DNA of 64,000 nt from Mediterranea sp. An20 (lineage in GTDB: Bacteria > Bacteroidota > Bacteroidia > Bacteroidales > Bacteroidaceae). The stretch is taken from the NCBI RefSeq assembly GCF_002160055.1, contig NZ_NFJV01000017.1, forward strand, positions 20,396 to 84,395, given 5' to 3'. The notes beneath the pieces are model-generated. The model had not been told where the DNA came from and made no database searches. It saw only the letters and a list, made by a program, of their open reading frames with translations. This document shows positions 16,316 through 24,738 of this stretch, in pieces. The translations under genes and the position numbers were made by a program. The number at the start of each line of letters is the position of its first letter. Position 1 is the stretch's first letter.

Positions 16316-18781
16316 ATGAATATCTCTTACAACTGGTTAAAAGAATACGTCGACTTCGACCTGACCCCTGCGGAAGTGGCTGCCGCACTGACCTCCATCG
16401 GCTTGGAAACGGGCAGCGTGGAAGAAGTCGAAACCATCAAGGGCGGGCTGGAAGGCCTGGTTATCGGCGAAGTGCTGACGTGTGTGCCGCATCCCAATTC
16501 GGACCACATGCACGTCTGCACGGTCAACCTGGGCGACGGCGGCGAGCCGGTGCAAATCGTGTGCGGGGCACCCAATGTGGCGGCAGGACAGAAAGTGGTG
16601 GTGGCTACGCTGGGCACCAAACTGTATGACGGCGACGAGTGCTTCACCATCAAGAAATCGAAATTGCGCGGCGTAGAGTCGAACGGCATGATTTGCGCGG
16701 AAGACGAAATAGGCATCGGCACCGACCATGCAGGCATCATCGTCTTGCCGCAAGAGGCGGTGCCGGGCACACCTGCCAAAGAATACTACCACATCCAGAG
16801 CGATTACGTGCTGGAGGTAGACATCACCCCCAACCGCGCCGATGCCTGCTCGCACTACGGCGTGGCGCGCGACCTCTACGCCTGGCTGGTGCAGAACGGA
16901 CGGCAGACCGCCTTGCACCGCCCCTCGGTGGAAGCTTTTGCTACCGACAACCACGACCTCGACATCGACGTGACGGTAGAAAACACCGAAGCCTGTCCGC
17001 GCTATGCCGGAGTGACCGTGAAAGGCGTCTGCGTGAAGGAAAGCCCCGACTGGCTGCAAGACAAGCTGCGCGCCATCGGGCTGCGCCCCATCAACAACGT
17101 GGTCGATGTGACCAACTACATCGTGCATGCCTTCGGACAACCCCTGCATTGCTTCGATGCCGACCAGATTAAGGGGCGGCACGTCATTGTGAAAACCATG
17201 CCCGAAGGAACACCCTTCGTCACCCTCGACGGCGTGGAGCGCAAACTGAACGAACGCGACCTCATGATTTGCAACGCCGAAGAACCCATGTGCATAGCAG
17301 GCGTGTTTGGCGGACTGGCTTCCGGCTCTACAGAGCAGACCAAAGACGTGTTCCTGGAGAGCGCTTACTTCCATCCCACCTGGGTGCGAAAGACCGCACG
17401 GCGCCACGGGCTGAACACCGACGCCTCATTCCGCTTCGAGCGAGGCATCGACCCGAACAGCGTCATCTATTGCCTGAAACTGGCTGCCCTGATGGTGAAG
17501 GAACTGGCGGGAGGCACCATCGCCTCGGACATCAAGGATGTATGCAACGCACAGTTCCCCGACTTCCGCGTGGAGCTTCCTTACCGGTATGTACACGACC
17601 TCGTGGGCAAGACCATCCCGGTGGAAACCATCAAGAGCATTGCAGGCAGCCTGGAGATGAAAACTGTAGCCGAAACACCCGAAGGACTTACACTCGATGT
17701 GCCCCCTTATCGAGTAGATGTGCAACGCCCGTGCGATGTGGTGGAAGATATTCTGCGCATCTATGGATATAATAATGTAGAAATACCCACCACGCTACAC
17801 AGCAGCCTCACCACGAAAGGCGAAGAAGACAAATCCAACCGCTTGCAGAATCTGGTGGCAGAGCAACTGGTGGGCTGTGGTTTCAATGAAATATTAAACA
17901 ACTCGCTGACGCGCGCCGCCTACTACGACGGCCTGTCCTCTTATCCCTCAGACAGCCTGGTGATGCTGCTTAATCCGTTGAGCGCAGACCTCAATGCCAT
18001 GCGCCAGACCTTGTTGTTCGGCGGATTGGAGAGCATCGCACACAATACCAACCGCAAGAATGCCGACTTGAAATTCTTCGAATTTGGCAACTGCTATCAT
18101 TACAACAAGAGCAAGGAAGACCCTGAACGTGTGCTCTCGCCTTACACCGAAGAACTGCACCTGGGGCTTTGGCTGACGGGAAAGAAGGTGTCCAACTCGT
18201 GGGCTCATCCCGATGAAGATTCTTCCGTATATGAATTGAAAGCCTACGTAGAGAATATCCTGGCACGGTTGGGGCTGCAGATGCACGACCTTGTTGTCGG
18301 AAACCTGACGGATGATATGTATGCCGTGGCTCTTTCCGTCAACACAAGGGGAGGAAAGCGATTGGCTACAGTGGGCGTCGTGAAACACAAACTGTTGAAA
18401 GCATTCGACATAGAACACGATGTGTATTATGCAGACCTCAACTGGAAGGAACTGCTGAAAGCTGTTCGCAACGTCAAAGTCGGCTATCGGGAGATTTCCA
18501 AGTTCCCGGCAGTGAAAAGAGACTTGGCCCTCCTGCTGGACAAGCAGGTCCCCTTCGCCGAAATAGAGAAGATAGCGTATGAGACAGAAAAGAAATTGCT
18601 GAAAGAAGTCTCTCTTTTCGATGTCTATGAAGGAAAGAACCTCGAAGCCGGCAAGAAGAGTTACGCCGTCAGCTTCCTGTTGCAAGACGAGAATGCCACA
18701 CTGAACGAAAAGCAAATAGACAAAATCATGTCGAAGCTTATCGCCAATCTTGAAAACAAACTCGGAGCCAAACTCCGCTGA
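16316..18781 (+). CDS. pheT: Phenylalanyl-tRNA synthetase beta subunit
   Basis: With PheS it forms the alpha2-beta2 enzyme that charges tRNA-Phe; the beta chain holds the editing site. The 821-residue product has all expected domains. An EMAP-like tRNA-binding OB fold lies at about 40-150 (VIGEVLTCVPHPNSDHMHVC). The B3/B4 editing domain is at about 210-390 and contains GLRPINNVVDVTNYIVHAFGQP. B5 is near 405-475 with PYRVDVQRPCDVVEDILR. A catalytic-like core and a C-terminal ferredoxin-fold anticodon-binding domain (about 725-821) follow. pheS is not in the window. The yebC-like gene follows after 42 bp. Confidence 0.97.
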   Translation: MNISYNWLKEYVDFDLTPAEVAAALTSIGLETGSVEEVETIKGGLEGLVIGEVLTCVPHPNSDHMHVCTVNLGDGGEPVQIVCGAPNVAAGQKVVVATLGTKLYDGDECFTIKKSKLRGVESNGMICAEDEIGIGTDHAGIIVLPQEAVPGTPAKEYYHIQSDYVLEVDITPNRADACSHYGVARDLYAWLVQNGRQTALHRPSVEAFATDNHDLDIDVTVENTEACPRYAGVTVKGVCVKESPDWLQDKLRAIGLRPINNVVDVTNYIVHAFGQPLHCFDADQIKGRHVIVKTMPEGTPFVTLDGVERKLNERDLMICNAEEPMCIAGVFGGLASGSTEQTKDVFLESAYFHPTWVRKTARRHGLNTDASFRFERGIDPNSVIYCLKLAALMVKELAGGTIASDIKDVCNAQFPDFRVELPYRYVHDLVGKTIPVETIKSIAGSLEMKTVAETPEGLTLDVPPYRVDVQRPCDVVEDILRIYGYNNVEIPTTLHSSLTTKGEEDKSNRLQNLVAEQLVGCGFNEILNNSLTRAAYYDGLSSYPSDSLVMLLNPLSADLNAMRQTLLFGGLESIAHNTNRKNADLKFFEFGNCYHYNKSKEDPERVLSPYTEELHLGLWLTGKKVSNSWAHPDEDSSVYELKAYVENILARLGLQMHDLVVGNLTDDMYAVALSVNTRGGKRLATVGVVKHKLLKAFDIEHDVYYADLNWKELLKAVRNVKVGYREISKFPAVKRDLALLLDKQVPFAEIEKIAYETEKKLLKEVSLFDVYEGKNLEAGKKSYAVSFLLQDENATLNEKQIDKIMSKLIANLENKLGAKLR

Positions 18782-18823
18782 CTTTTTTAAACCGTAAACA
18801 ATAATCATTAAAACAATAATCCA

Positions 18824-19561
18824 ATGGGAAGAGCATTTGAATATAGAAAAGCTACAAAACTGAAAAGATGGGGCCACATGGCCAAGACATTTACCCGCCT
18901 GGGCAAGCAGATTGCCATTGCCGTGAAAGCTGGCGGACCCGAACCGGAGAATAACCCCGCCCTGCGTTCTATCATTGCCACCTGCAAGCGCGAGAATATG
19001 CCGAAAGACAATATCGAACGCGCCATCAAAAATGCCATGGGCAAAGACCAGAGCGATTACAAGGGAATGACTTACGAGGGGTATGGCCCGCACGGCATCG
19101 CGGTGTTTGTAGATACGCTCACCGACAATCCCACCCGCACGGTGGCCGACGTGCGCTCCGTATTCAACAAGTTCGGGGGCAACCTCGGCACGATGGGGTC
19201 GCTGGCGTTCTTGTTCGACCACAAGTGCGTGTTCACCTTCAAGAAGAAAGACGGCATGGACATGGATGAGTTCCTGCTCGATATGATAGACTATAACGTC
19301 GATGAAGATTACGACGTGGATGAGGAAGAAGGAACCATCACCATCTATGGCGACCCGAAGAGCTATGCAGCTATCCAGAAGCATCTGGAGGAGCAGGGAT
19401 TCGAAGATGTGGGCGGCGACTTCACATACCTCCCCAACGACTTGAAGGAGGTGGCTCCGGAACATCGCGAAACTATCAATAAGATGGTGGAGCGTCTGGA
19501 GGAATTTGATGATGTGCAGACTGTCTACACCAACATGAAGCCCGAAGAAGGCGACGAATAA
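18824..19561 (+). CDS. YebC/PmpR family regulator or translation factor
   Basis: A 245-residue TACO1/YebC protein. It begins MGRAFEYRKATKLKRWGHMA and shows the family blocks FTRLGKQIAIAVK, NIERAIKNAMGK and GYGPHGIAVFVDTLTDNPTRT. Three compact domains are expected. The family has been described both as DNA-binding regulators (PmpR) and as ribosome-associated factors that relieve stalling. The sequence alone does not choose between them. It lies between pheT and the TSCPD gene with short gaps and is probably cotranscribed. Confidence 0.93.
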   Translation: MGRAFEYRKATKLKRWGHMAKTFTRLGKQIAIAVKAGGPEPENNPALRSIIATCKRENMPKDNIERAIKNAMGKDQSDYKGMTYEGYGPHGIAVFVDTLTDNPTRTVADVRSVFNKFGGNLGTMGSLAFLFDHKCVFTFKKKDGMDMDEFLLDMIDYNVDEDYDVDEEEGTITIYGDPKSYAAIQKHLEEQGFEDVGGDFTYLPNDLKEVAPEHRETINKMVERLEEFDDVQTVYTNMKPEEGDE

Positions 19562-19570
19562 TCCCTCCCC

Positions 19571-19816
19571 ATGAAGTACCATTATAAGACGAAGGGGACA
19601 TGCAGCACGGACATTTTCATCGAAGTAGAAGATGGCATCGTCCGTGAAGTGGAGTATTGGAATGGATGCAACGGCAATCTGCAAGGCGTTGCCCGCCTGG
19701 TGAAAGGTCTTCCGGTGAAAGAGGTGATTTCGCGCCTCGAAGGCATACGCTGCGGCATGCGCCCTACTTCCTGCCCCGACCAGTTGTGTAAGGCACTGCA
19801 TGAAATGGGATTCTGA
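19571..19816 (+). CDS. TSCPD domain protein (TIGR03905-type)
   Basis: An 81-residue single-domain protein with YKTKGTCSTDIFIEVEDGIV, NGCNGNLQGVARLVKG and CGMRPTSCPDQLCKAL. The last block includes the TSCPD-type motif that names the family. The same domain occurs at the end of some ribonucleotide reductases. As a stand-alone protein it has no established function. Conserved cysteines suggest metal binding or redox activity, which is inference. It starts 9 bp after the yebC-like gene. Confidence 0.88.
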   Translation: MKYHYKTKGTCSTDIFIEVEDGIVREVEYWNGCNGNLQGVARLVKGLPVKEVISRLEGIRCGMRPTSCPDQLCKALHEMGF

Positions 19817-19847
19817 GGAAACGCCTGTTGAAACATTTATCGCACAG

Positions 19848-19888
19848 AGAAGCTGCAGCGCGGAAAAGGGCGTGTGCAGCTTCTTTGC
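19848..19888 (+). terminator. Terminator after the TSCPD gene
   Basis: AGAAGCTGCA (19848-19857) pairs with TGCAGCTTCT (19875-19884) over 10 bp, with a further CGC/GCG inside the loop. A short T-rich tail follows. Confidence 0.55.
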
Positions 19889-19956
19889 TAAGTAATCAAT
19901 CAGAATTAGTTTAAGTAGCCGTTCATAATTAGTTTATACTATCATGGAGAATGATG

Positions 19957-20085
19957 TGTCTGTCATTCTGAGCGAAGCCCGTAGGGCGTAGTCGAAGAAT
20001 CTCATGACATGCACTATCCAAGGGAATCGTGTCTTTCGGGAGATGTTTCGACTTCGCTTCGCTCCGCTCAACAAGACAGATACCC
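19957..20085. repeat. REP-like element pair in opposite orientation
   Basis: TGTCATTCTGAGCGAAG...GTCGAAGAATCTC (about 19959-20003) and GGGAGATGTTTCGACTTCGC...TTGTTGAGC-type sequence on the opposite strand (about 20038-20083) are inverted versions of one motif. It is the kind of short intergenic palindrome seen in many copies in some genomes. The second unit is repeated again near 20204-20245. Confidence 0.5.
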
Positions 20086-20310
20086 GTCATATAAACTAAA
20101 TATCAACGACTACTTAGTATCACTTAATTTTGCACATTTACTTATCTCAAATCACAATTATCTCAAATCACAATTATCTCAATTATTAATTCTCAATTCT
20201 CTCGGGAGATGTTTCGACTTCGCTCCGCTCCGCTCAACAAGACAGATACCCATCATATAAACTAAATATCAACAACTACTTAGTATCATTTAATTTTGCA
20301 CATTACTTAT
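20036..20310 (+). repeat. Two direct ~110-bp repeats upstream of the Nramp gene
   Basis: Copy 1 (20036-20145) and copy 2 (20202-20310) match except for a handful of substitutions and one indel. They run from TCGGGAGATGTTTCGACTTC to TAATTTTGCACATT..ACTTAT. They are separated by an AT-rich TCTCAAATCACAATTA-type tract shared with 15.4-15.9 kb. Each copy carries a TAATTTTG box. Confidence 0.75.
20291..20298 (+). promoter_or_regulatory. Nramp gene promoter, -7 element (in repeat copy 2)
   Basis: TAATTTTG matches TAnnTTTG, 26 bp upstream of the ATG. An identical box lies in copy 1 at about 20125-20132. Confidence 0.5.
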
Positions 20311-20324
20311 CAGAAAAGAAAGCA

Positions 20325-21584
20325 ATGAAGAACCTACTGAAAGACTTGAAACGGCGGGACCACAAGCGCTATCTGGGCGGTTTGGATGTATTTCGCTACA
20401 TAGGTCCCGGATTGCTGGTGACAGTCGGCTTTATAGACCCGGGCAATTGGGCTTCCAATTTTGCGGCAGGCTCCGATTACGGCTATGGATTGTTGTGGGT
20501 CGTTACGCTGTCTACCATCATGCTCATCATATTGCAGCATAACGTGGCGCATCTGGGCATCGTGACGGGGCTGTGCCTCTCCGAAGCCGCCAACCGATAC
20601 CTGCCCCGCTGGGTGTCGAGGCCGGTGTTGGCAACAGCAGTGCTGGCATCTGTTTCCACTTCGCTGGCCGAGATTCTGGGCGGTGCCATCGCCTTGCAGA
20701 TGCTTTTCGGCATCCCTGTCATCTGGGGAGCTGTGCTGACCGCCGTCTTCGTAGGTGTGATGCTGTTTACCAACTCTTATAAGAAGATAGAACGCGCCAT
20801 CATAGCCTTCGTGTCGGTCATCGGCCTGTCTTTCATCTACGAGCTGTTCCTGGTCGATGTAGACTGGCCTCAGGCGTTGCGCGGCTGGACGGTTCCTTCT
20901 TTCCCCTCAGGCAGCATGCTGGTCGTTATGAGTGTATTGGGAGCGGTGGTGATGCCCCACAATCTTTTCCTGCACTCGGAGGTAATCCAGAGCCATGAAT
21001 ACAACAAACGCGATGACGTCTCTATCCGTCGGCGTCTGAAGTATGAACTGTTTGATACGCTATTCTCCATGATTGTGGGGTGGGCCATCAACAGTGCCAT
21101 GATTCTGCTGGCAGCGTCTACTTTCTTCCAGCAGGGCGTGCGAGTGGAAGAGCTGCAACAGGCTCAATCTTTGCTTGAACCGTTGCTGGGCAATCATGCG
21201 GCAGTTATTTTTGCTTTAGCATTGCTTTTGGCGGGCATCTCGTCTACTCTCACCAGCGGCATGGCGGCAGGTTCCATCTTTGCGGGCATCTTCGGAGAGT
21301 CGTACAACATCAAAGACAGTCATTCCATCGTAGGCGTCATACTCTCGTTGGGTGTCGCTTTGTTGCTGATTGTTTTCATCGGCGACCCCTTCCGTGGCCT
21401 GTTGGTTTCCCAGATGGTGCTCAGCATCCAGTTGCCGTTCACCGTCTTCCTGCAGGTGAGTCTCACCTCGTCAAGGCGCGTCATGGGAGAGTATGCCAAC
21501 AGTCGTTGGAGTACGTTCGTGCTCTACGCAATAGCTTCGGTGGTGACGGTGCTGAACATCCTCTTGCTTGTCTCTGCATTGTAA
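20325..21584 (+). CDS. mntH: Nramp family divalent metal transporter
   Basis: Proton-coupled importer of Mn2+/Fe2+ in the inner membrane. The 419-residue product has about 11 membrane segments. The two metal-site motifs are intact: DPGN in segment 1 (GFIDPGNWASNFAAGS, residues ~37-52) and MPHN in segment 6 (VVMPHNLFLHSEV, ~207-219). This argues for true transition-metal transport rather than the Al or Mg variants. The start codon lies directly behind the duplicated repeat/promoter block. The mntH name is by family; selectivity for Mn or Fe cannot be read. Confidence 0.9.
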   Translation: MKNLLKDLKRRDHKRYLGGLDVFRYIGPGLLVTVGFIDPGNWASNFAAGSDYGYGLLWVVTLSTIMLIILQHNVAHLGIVTGLCLSEAANRYLPRWVSRPVLATAVLASVSTSLAEILGGAIALQMLFGIPVIWGAVLTAVFVGVMLFTNSYKKIERAIIAFVSVIGLSFIYELFLVDVDWPQALRGWTVPSFPSGSMLVVMSVLGAVVMPHNLFLHSEVIQSHEYNKRDDVSIRRRLKYELFDTLFSMIVGWAINSAMILLAASTFFQQGVRVEELQQAQSLLEPLLGNHAAVIFALALLLAGISSTLTSGMAAGSIFAGIFGESYNIKDSHSIVGVILSLGVALLLIVFIGDPFRGLLVSQMVLSIQLPFTVFLQVSLTSSRRVMGEYANSRWSTFVLYAIASVVTVLNILLLVSAL

Positions 21585-21682
21585 GAGTTTTTCGGACTTG
21601 TCTGTGTTTTACAATTCGCCTTCAACTTGTGGGTGAATTACAAGAAAATGTAACTATATGATTAATAATTGTGTGTATATAT

Positions 21683-22165
21683 ATGGAATTGAATGAAAGA
21701 ATAGACAAAGCAGTGGAGAACTTTATGGAAGGCTTCAACTGTTCGCAATCTGTAGTGGCTGCATTTGCCGATATGTATGGATTTACTCGTGAACAGGCCC
21801 TGCACATGGCTGCTTCGTTTGGGGCAGGCATCGGACGGATGCGCCTGACTTGTGGAGCGGTGTGTGGCATGTTTATGTTGGCGGGGCTGGAAAAATGTGC
21901 CGTAGAAGGCAAAGACCGTGCCGGCAAATCTGCCAATTATGCTTTGGTGCAACGACTGGCCGAAGAGTTTAAACGCAGGAACGGCTCTATCACGTGTCTG
22001 GAATTGTTGCAGTTGAAGAAGGCAGAACGGAGTGCTGTGCCCGAAGAACGTACAGCCGAATATTATGCGAAACGTCCGTGTGCGCGGATGATAGAATCGG
22101 CTGCCCACATCTGGGTGGAATATCTGGAAGGAAAGCTGCCGGAGAAAACCGAAGAGAAGCAATAA
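21683..22165 (+). CDS. C_GCAxxG_C_C family protein
   Basis: A 160-residue protein of the family named after its cysteine pattern. The visible blocks are EGFNCSQSVVAAFADMYG, FGAGIGRMRLTCGAVCGMFML, and late cysteines in ITCLELL and RPCARMI. A redox or metal-binding role is suspected for the family but not established. An in-frame ATG at 21671 would add MCIY; I prefer 21683, where similarity begins. It is followed by a good terminator, so it is probably monocistronic. Confidence 0.87.
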   Translation: MELNERIDKAVENFMEGFNCSQSVVAAFADMYGFTREQALHMAASFGAGIGRMRLTCGAVCGMFMLAGLEKCAVEGKDRAGKSANYALVQRLAEEFKRRNGSITCLELLQLKKAERSAVPEERTAEYYAKRPCARMIESAAHIWVEYLEGKLPEKTEEKQ

Positions 22166-22170
22166 TATGC

Positions 22171-22218
22171 CTTATCGTTTCCGGCTTTGTTTCCAAACGA
22201 TAAGTCTGCTTTTCTTTT
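22171..22218 (+). terminator. Terminator after the C_GCAxxG_C_C gene
   Basis: CTTATCGTTT (22171-22180) pairs perfectly with AAACGATAAG (22195-22204) and is followed by a T-rich run. Confidence 0.75.
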
Positions 22219-22274
22219 TCCTTACATTGAGCCGTTTTTTGGACCAATAATAGGCTATATAACAAAAAAATAAC

Positions 22275-22282
22275 TATATTTG
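22275..22282 (+). promoter_or_regulatory. DUF2582 gene promoter, -7 element
   Basis: TATATTTG matches TAnnTTTG, about 70 bp upstream of the start codon. Confidence 0.5.
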
Positions 22283-22352
22283 CGCACGAAATAAAACAAT
22301 ACCTCTGCCGCTTGATGAGCACAGTCGTATAGTATGTCTAACTAAATTTTGG

Positions 22353-22559
22353 ATGAAAATGTTGAAAGAAAAAGCCGGTGAGACAGCCGGGAAAATCTGG
22401 AATGTACTGAATGGTACCGAGGGAATGCCTGTAAAGCAGCTGAAGAAGCAGACAAAGCTGATTGACAAAGATTTGTATTTGGCTTTCGGCTGGCTTCTGA
22501 GAGAAGGAAAGATTTCTGTAGAGGAAGTGGAAGGCGAACTTTTTGTTAAGTTGGTGTAA
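22353..22559 (+). CDS. DUF2582 winged helix-turn-helix protein
   Basis: A 68-residue single winged-helix domain. The sequence contains GKIWNVLNGTEGMPVKQLKKQTKL (helices 1-3) and LYLAFGWLLREGKISVEEVEGELFVKL (recognition helix plus wing). Members are small and widespread in Bacteroidetes and archaea, with a presumed nucleic-acid-binding role and no known target. It has its own promoter and terminator. A second Met at residue 3 could be the true start. Confidence 0.85.
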   Translation: MKMLKEKAGETAGKIWNVLNGTEGMPVKQLKKQTKLIDKDLYLAFGWLLREGKISVEEVEGELFVKLV

Positions 22560-22589
22560 GCAGGCTGCCTTCTGGAAAAAGCTAAAAAC

Positions 22590-22627
22590 GCGCTGGCACA
22601 AGGGAATGTGTACGGCGCATTTTTTTT
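22590..22627 (+). terminator. Terminator after the DUF2582 gene
   Basis: An imperfect stem (GCGC...GCACA / TGTGT...GCGC) is followed by eight T residues at 22620-22627. Confidence 0.6.
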
Positions 22628-22643
22628 GTCTCACCCTTTTTCG

Positions 22644-22651
22644 TATCTTTG
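22644..22651 (+). promoter_or_regulatory. lepA promoter, -7 element
   Basis: TATCTTTG, a perfect TAnnTTTG, gives an mRNA leader of about 70-80 nt before the lepA ATG. Confidence 0.55.
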
Positions 22652-22729
22652 CACACACATTTTGATTGTAGAAATGGGAATACAGCGGGGCATCCCCGCA
22701 TCTAAGAAATTATCACTAAAATATTTGAA

Positions 22730-24511
22730 ATGAAGAATATCCGCAATTTCTGTATTATTGCCCACATCGACCATGGCAAATCGACGCTGGCCGACCGTCT
22801 GCTGGAGTTTACACACACCATACAAATCACGGAAGGACAGATGCTGGACGACATGGATTTGGAACGCGAGAGGGGCATTACTATCAAGAGCCACGCCATT
22901 CAGATGGAATATGTCTATAAAGGAGAAAAATACATATTGAATCTGATTGACACTCCGGGACACGTGGACTTTTCTTATGAAGTGTCTCGTTCTATTGCTG
23001 CGTGTGAAGGAGCTTTGCTCATCGTAGATGCGTCGCAAGGAGTTCAGGCACAGACCATTTCCAACCTCTACATGGCTTTGGAACACGATCTGGAGATTAT
23101 TCCCGTTATCAACAAGTGCGACATGGCCAGTGCGATGCCCGAAGAAGTGGAAGATGAAATCATAGAATTGCTGGGCTGCAAGCGGGAGGAAATCATTCGT
23201 GCGTCGGGCAAGACGGGCATGGGTGTGGAAGAGATTCTGGCTGCCGTCATCGAGCGGATCCCTCATCCTGTAGGCGATGAAAATGCTCCTTTGCAAGCTC
23301 TGATATTCGACTCAGTGTTCAACTCTTTCCGGGGTATCATTGCCTATTTCAAGGTAGAGAATGGCGTCATACGCAAAGGCGACAAGGTGAAGTTCTTTAA
23401 TACGGGAAAGGAATATGAAGCCGATGAAGTGGGAGTGCTGAAGATGGACTTAGTGCCGCGCGATGAGCTACGTACAGGTGACGTAGGATACATTATCTCC
23501 GGCATCAAGACTTCGCGCGAGGTGAAGGTTGGCGATACCATTACGCACATTGCGCGTCCGTGTGCCGAAGCTATTGCAGGATTTGAAGAGGTGAAGCCTA
23601 TGGTGTTTGCCGGTGTCTATCCCATCGAAGCGGAAGACTTTGAAGATTTGCGCTCATCATTGGAAAAGCTCCAGCTAAACGATGCTTCGCTCACTTTCCA
23701 GCCTGAGTCGTCGTTGGCATTAGGCTTTGGATTCCGCTGCGGATTCCTGGGACTGCTGCACATGGAGATTGTGCAGGAACGCTTAGACCGCGAATTCAAT
23801 ATGAATGTCATCACTACTGTGCCCAACGTGTCTTACCTTGTCTACGATAAACAGGGGCATGTTACCGAAGTGCATAATCCGGGAAGTATGCCGGATGTGA
23901 CGTTGATAGACCATATCGAGGAGCCCTATATCCGTGCCTCTGTTATCACCACCACCAATTACATCGGCCCTATCATGACTCTTTGTCTGGGCAAACGGGG
24001 TGAACTGGTAAAGCAGGAATACATTTCGGGCAATCGTGTGGAGATATTCTACGACATGCCGCTGGGTGAGATTGTGATAGACTTTTACGATAAGCTGAAG
24101 AGCATCTCTAAAGGCTATGCTTCTTTTGACTATCACTCCAATGGATTCCGTCCCTCCAAGCTGGTGAAGCTGGATATTCTGCTGAACGGCGAGCCGGTGG
24201 ATGCTCTTTCTACTTTGACGCACTTCGACAATGCCTATGAGTTGGGTCGCCGCATGTGCGAGAAGTTGAAGGAACTTATTCCCCGCCAGCAGTTTGAAAT
24301 AGCCATCCAGGCAGCTATCGGTGCTAAGATTATAGCGCGTGAAACTATTAAAGCAGTGCGCAAAGACGTGACTGCCAAGTGTTACGGAGGCGATGTCAGC
24401 CGCAAGCGCAAGCTGTTGGAGAAGCAAAAACGAGGCAAGAAACGCATGAAGCAGATTGGTAATGTGGAAGTGCCGCAAAAAGCTTTCCTGGCGGTGCTGA
24501 AACTGGATTGA
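22730..24511 (+). CDS. lepA: Elongation factor 4 (back-translocase LepA)
   Basis: Ribosome-associated GTPase. The 593-residue length is normal. The G motifs are all present: AHIDHGKST (residues ~10-18), the switch I block [17 protein letters not shown] and NKCDMASA. Domains II-III and the LepA-specific C-terminal domain follow, ending in [20 protein letters not shown] and [13 protein letters not shown]. LepA remodels stalled or mistranslocated ribosomes and affects 30S assembly (family knowledge). It is followed by a bidirectional terminator shared with the nqr operon. Confidence 0.97.
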   Translation: MKNIRNFCIIAHIDHGKSTLADRLLEFTHTIQITEGQMLDDMDLERERGITIKSHAIQMEYVYKGEKYILNLIDTPGHVDFSYEVSRSIAACEGALLIVDASQGVQAQTISNLYMALEHDLEIIPVINKCDMASAMPEEVEDEIIELLGCKREEIIRASGKTGMGVEEILAAVIERIPHPVGDENAPLQALIFDSVFNSFRGIIAYFKVENGVIRKGDKVKFFNTGKEYEADEVGVLKMDLVPRDELRTGDVGYIISGIKTSREVKVGDTITHIARPCAEAIAGFEEVKPMVFAGVYPIEAEDFEDLRSSLEKLQLNDASLTFQPESSLALGFGFRCGFLGLLHMEIVQERLDREFNMNVITTVPNVSYLVYDKQGHVTEVHNPGSMPDVTLIDHIEEPYIRASVITTTNYIGPIMTLCLGKRGELVKQEYISGNRVEIFYDMPLGEIVIDFYDKLKSISKGYASFDYHSNGFRPSKLVKLDILLNGEPVDALSTLTHFDNAYELGRRMCEKLKELIPRQQFEIAIQAAIGAKIIARETIKAVRKDVTAKCYGGDVSRKRKLLEKQKRGKKRMKQIGNVEVPQKAFLAVLKLD

Positions 24512-24661
24512 GCCTTTTCTCCTGAGAAGGAGCAGATGTTGTTTCAGGGTAGGGGGCTGATAAGCGCAGGTGTGCATCAACGGATGTTTGTATCTGCAGA
24601 TGTTATTTTCCTGCATAGTTGCCAATAGCAGTTGCGTTCTCCCCTCCGGTAAGTATTATAA

Positions 24662-24720
24662 AAAAGAGACATAAAATTTCGGAAGCCTGCATGTCGCTTT
24701 CCTGATTTTATGTCTCTTTT
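24662..24720. terminator. Bidirectional terminator between lepA and nqrF
   Basis: AAAAGAGACATAAAAT (24662-24677) pairs perfectly over 16 bp with ATTTTATGTCTCTTTT (24705-24720). The A-rich and T-rich outer ends give U-runs on both strands. It lies between the convergent lepA and nqr units. Confidence 0.8.
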
Positions 24721-24738
24721 CTTCTTTCAGGACTCTGT

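Larger units (their letters stand above)
19817..20324. other. Gene-free 0.5-kb gap with terminator and repeats
   Basis: This holds a terminator after the TSCPD gene, a REP-like palindromic block, a duplicated 110-bp sequence and the Nramp promoter. The 83-codon frame across it is made of repeats and is rejected. Confidence 0.6.

Noticed and set aside
20009..20260. 83-codon frame upstream of the Nramp gene
   Set aside because: It consists of the two direct repeat copies and translates the repeat unit twice.
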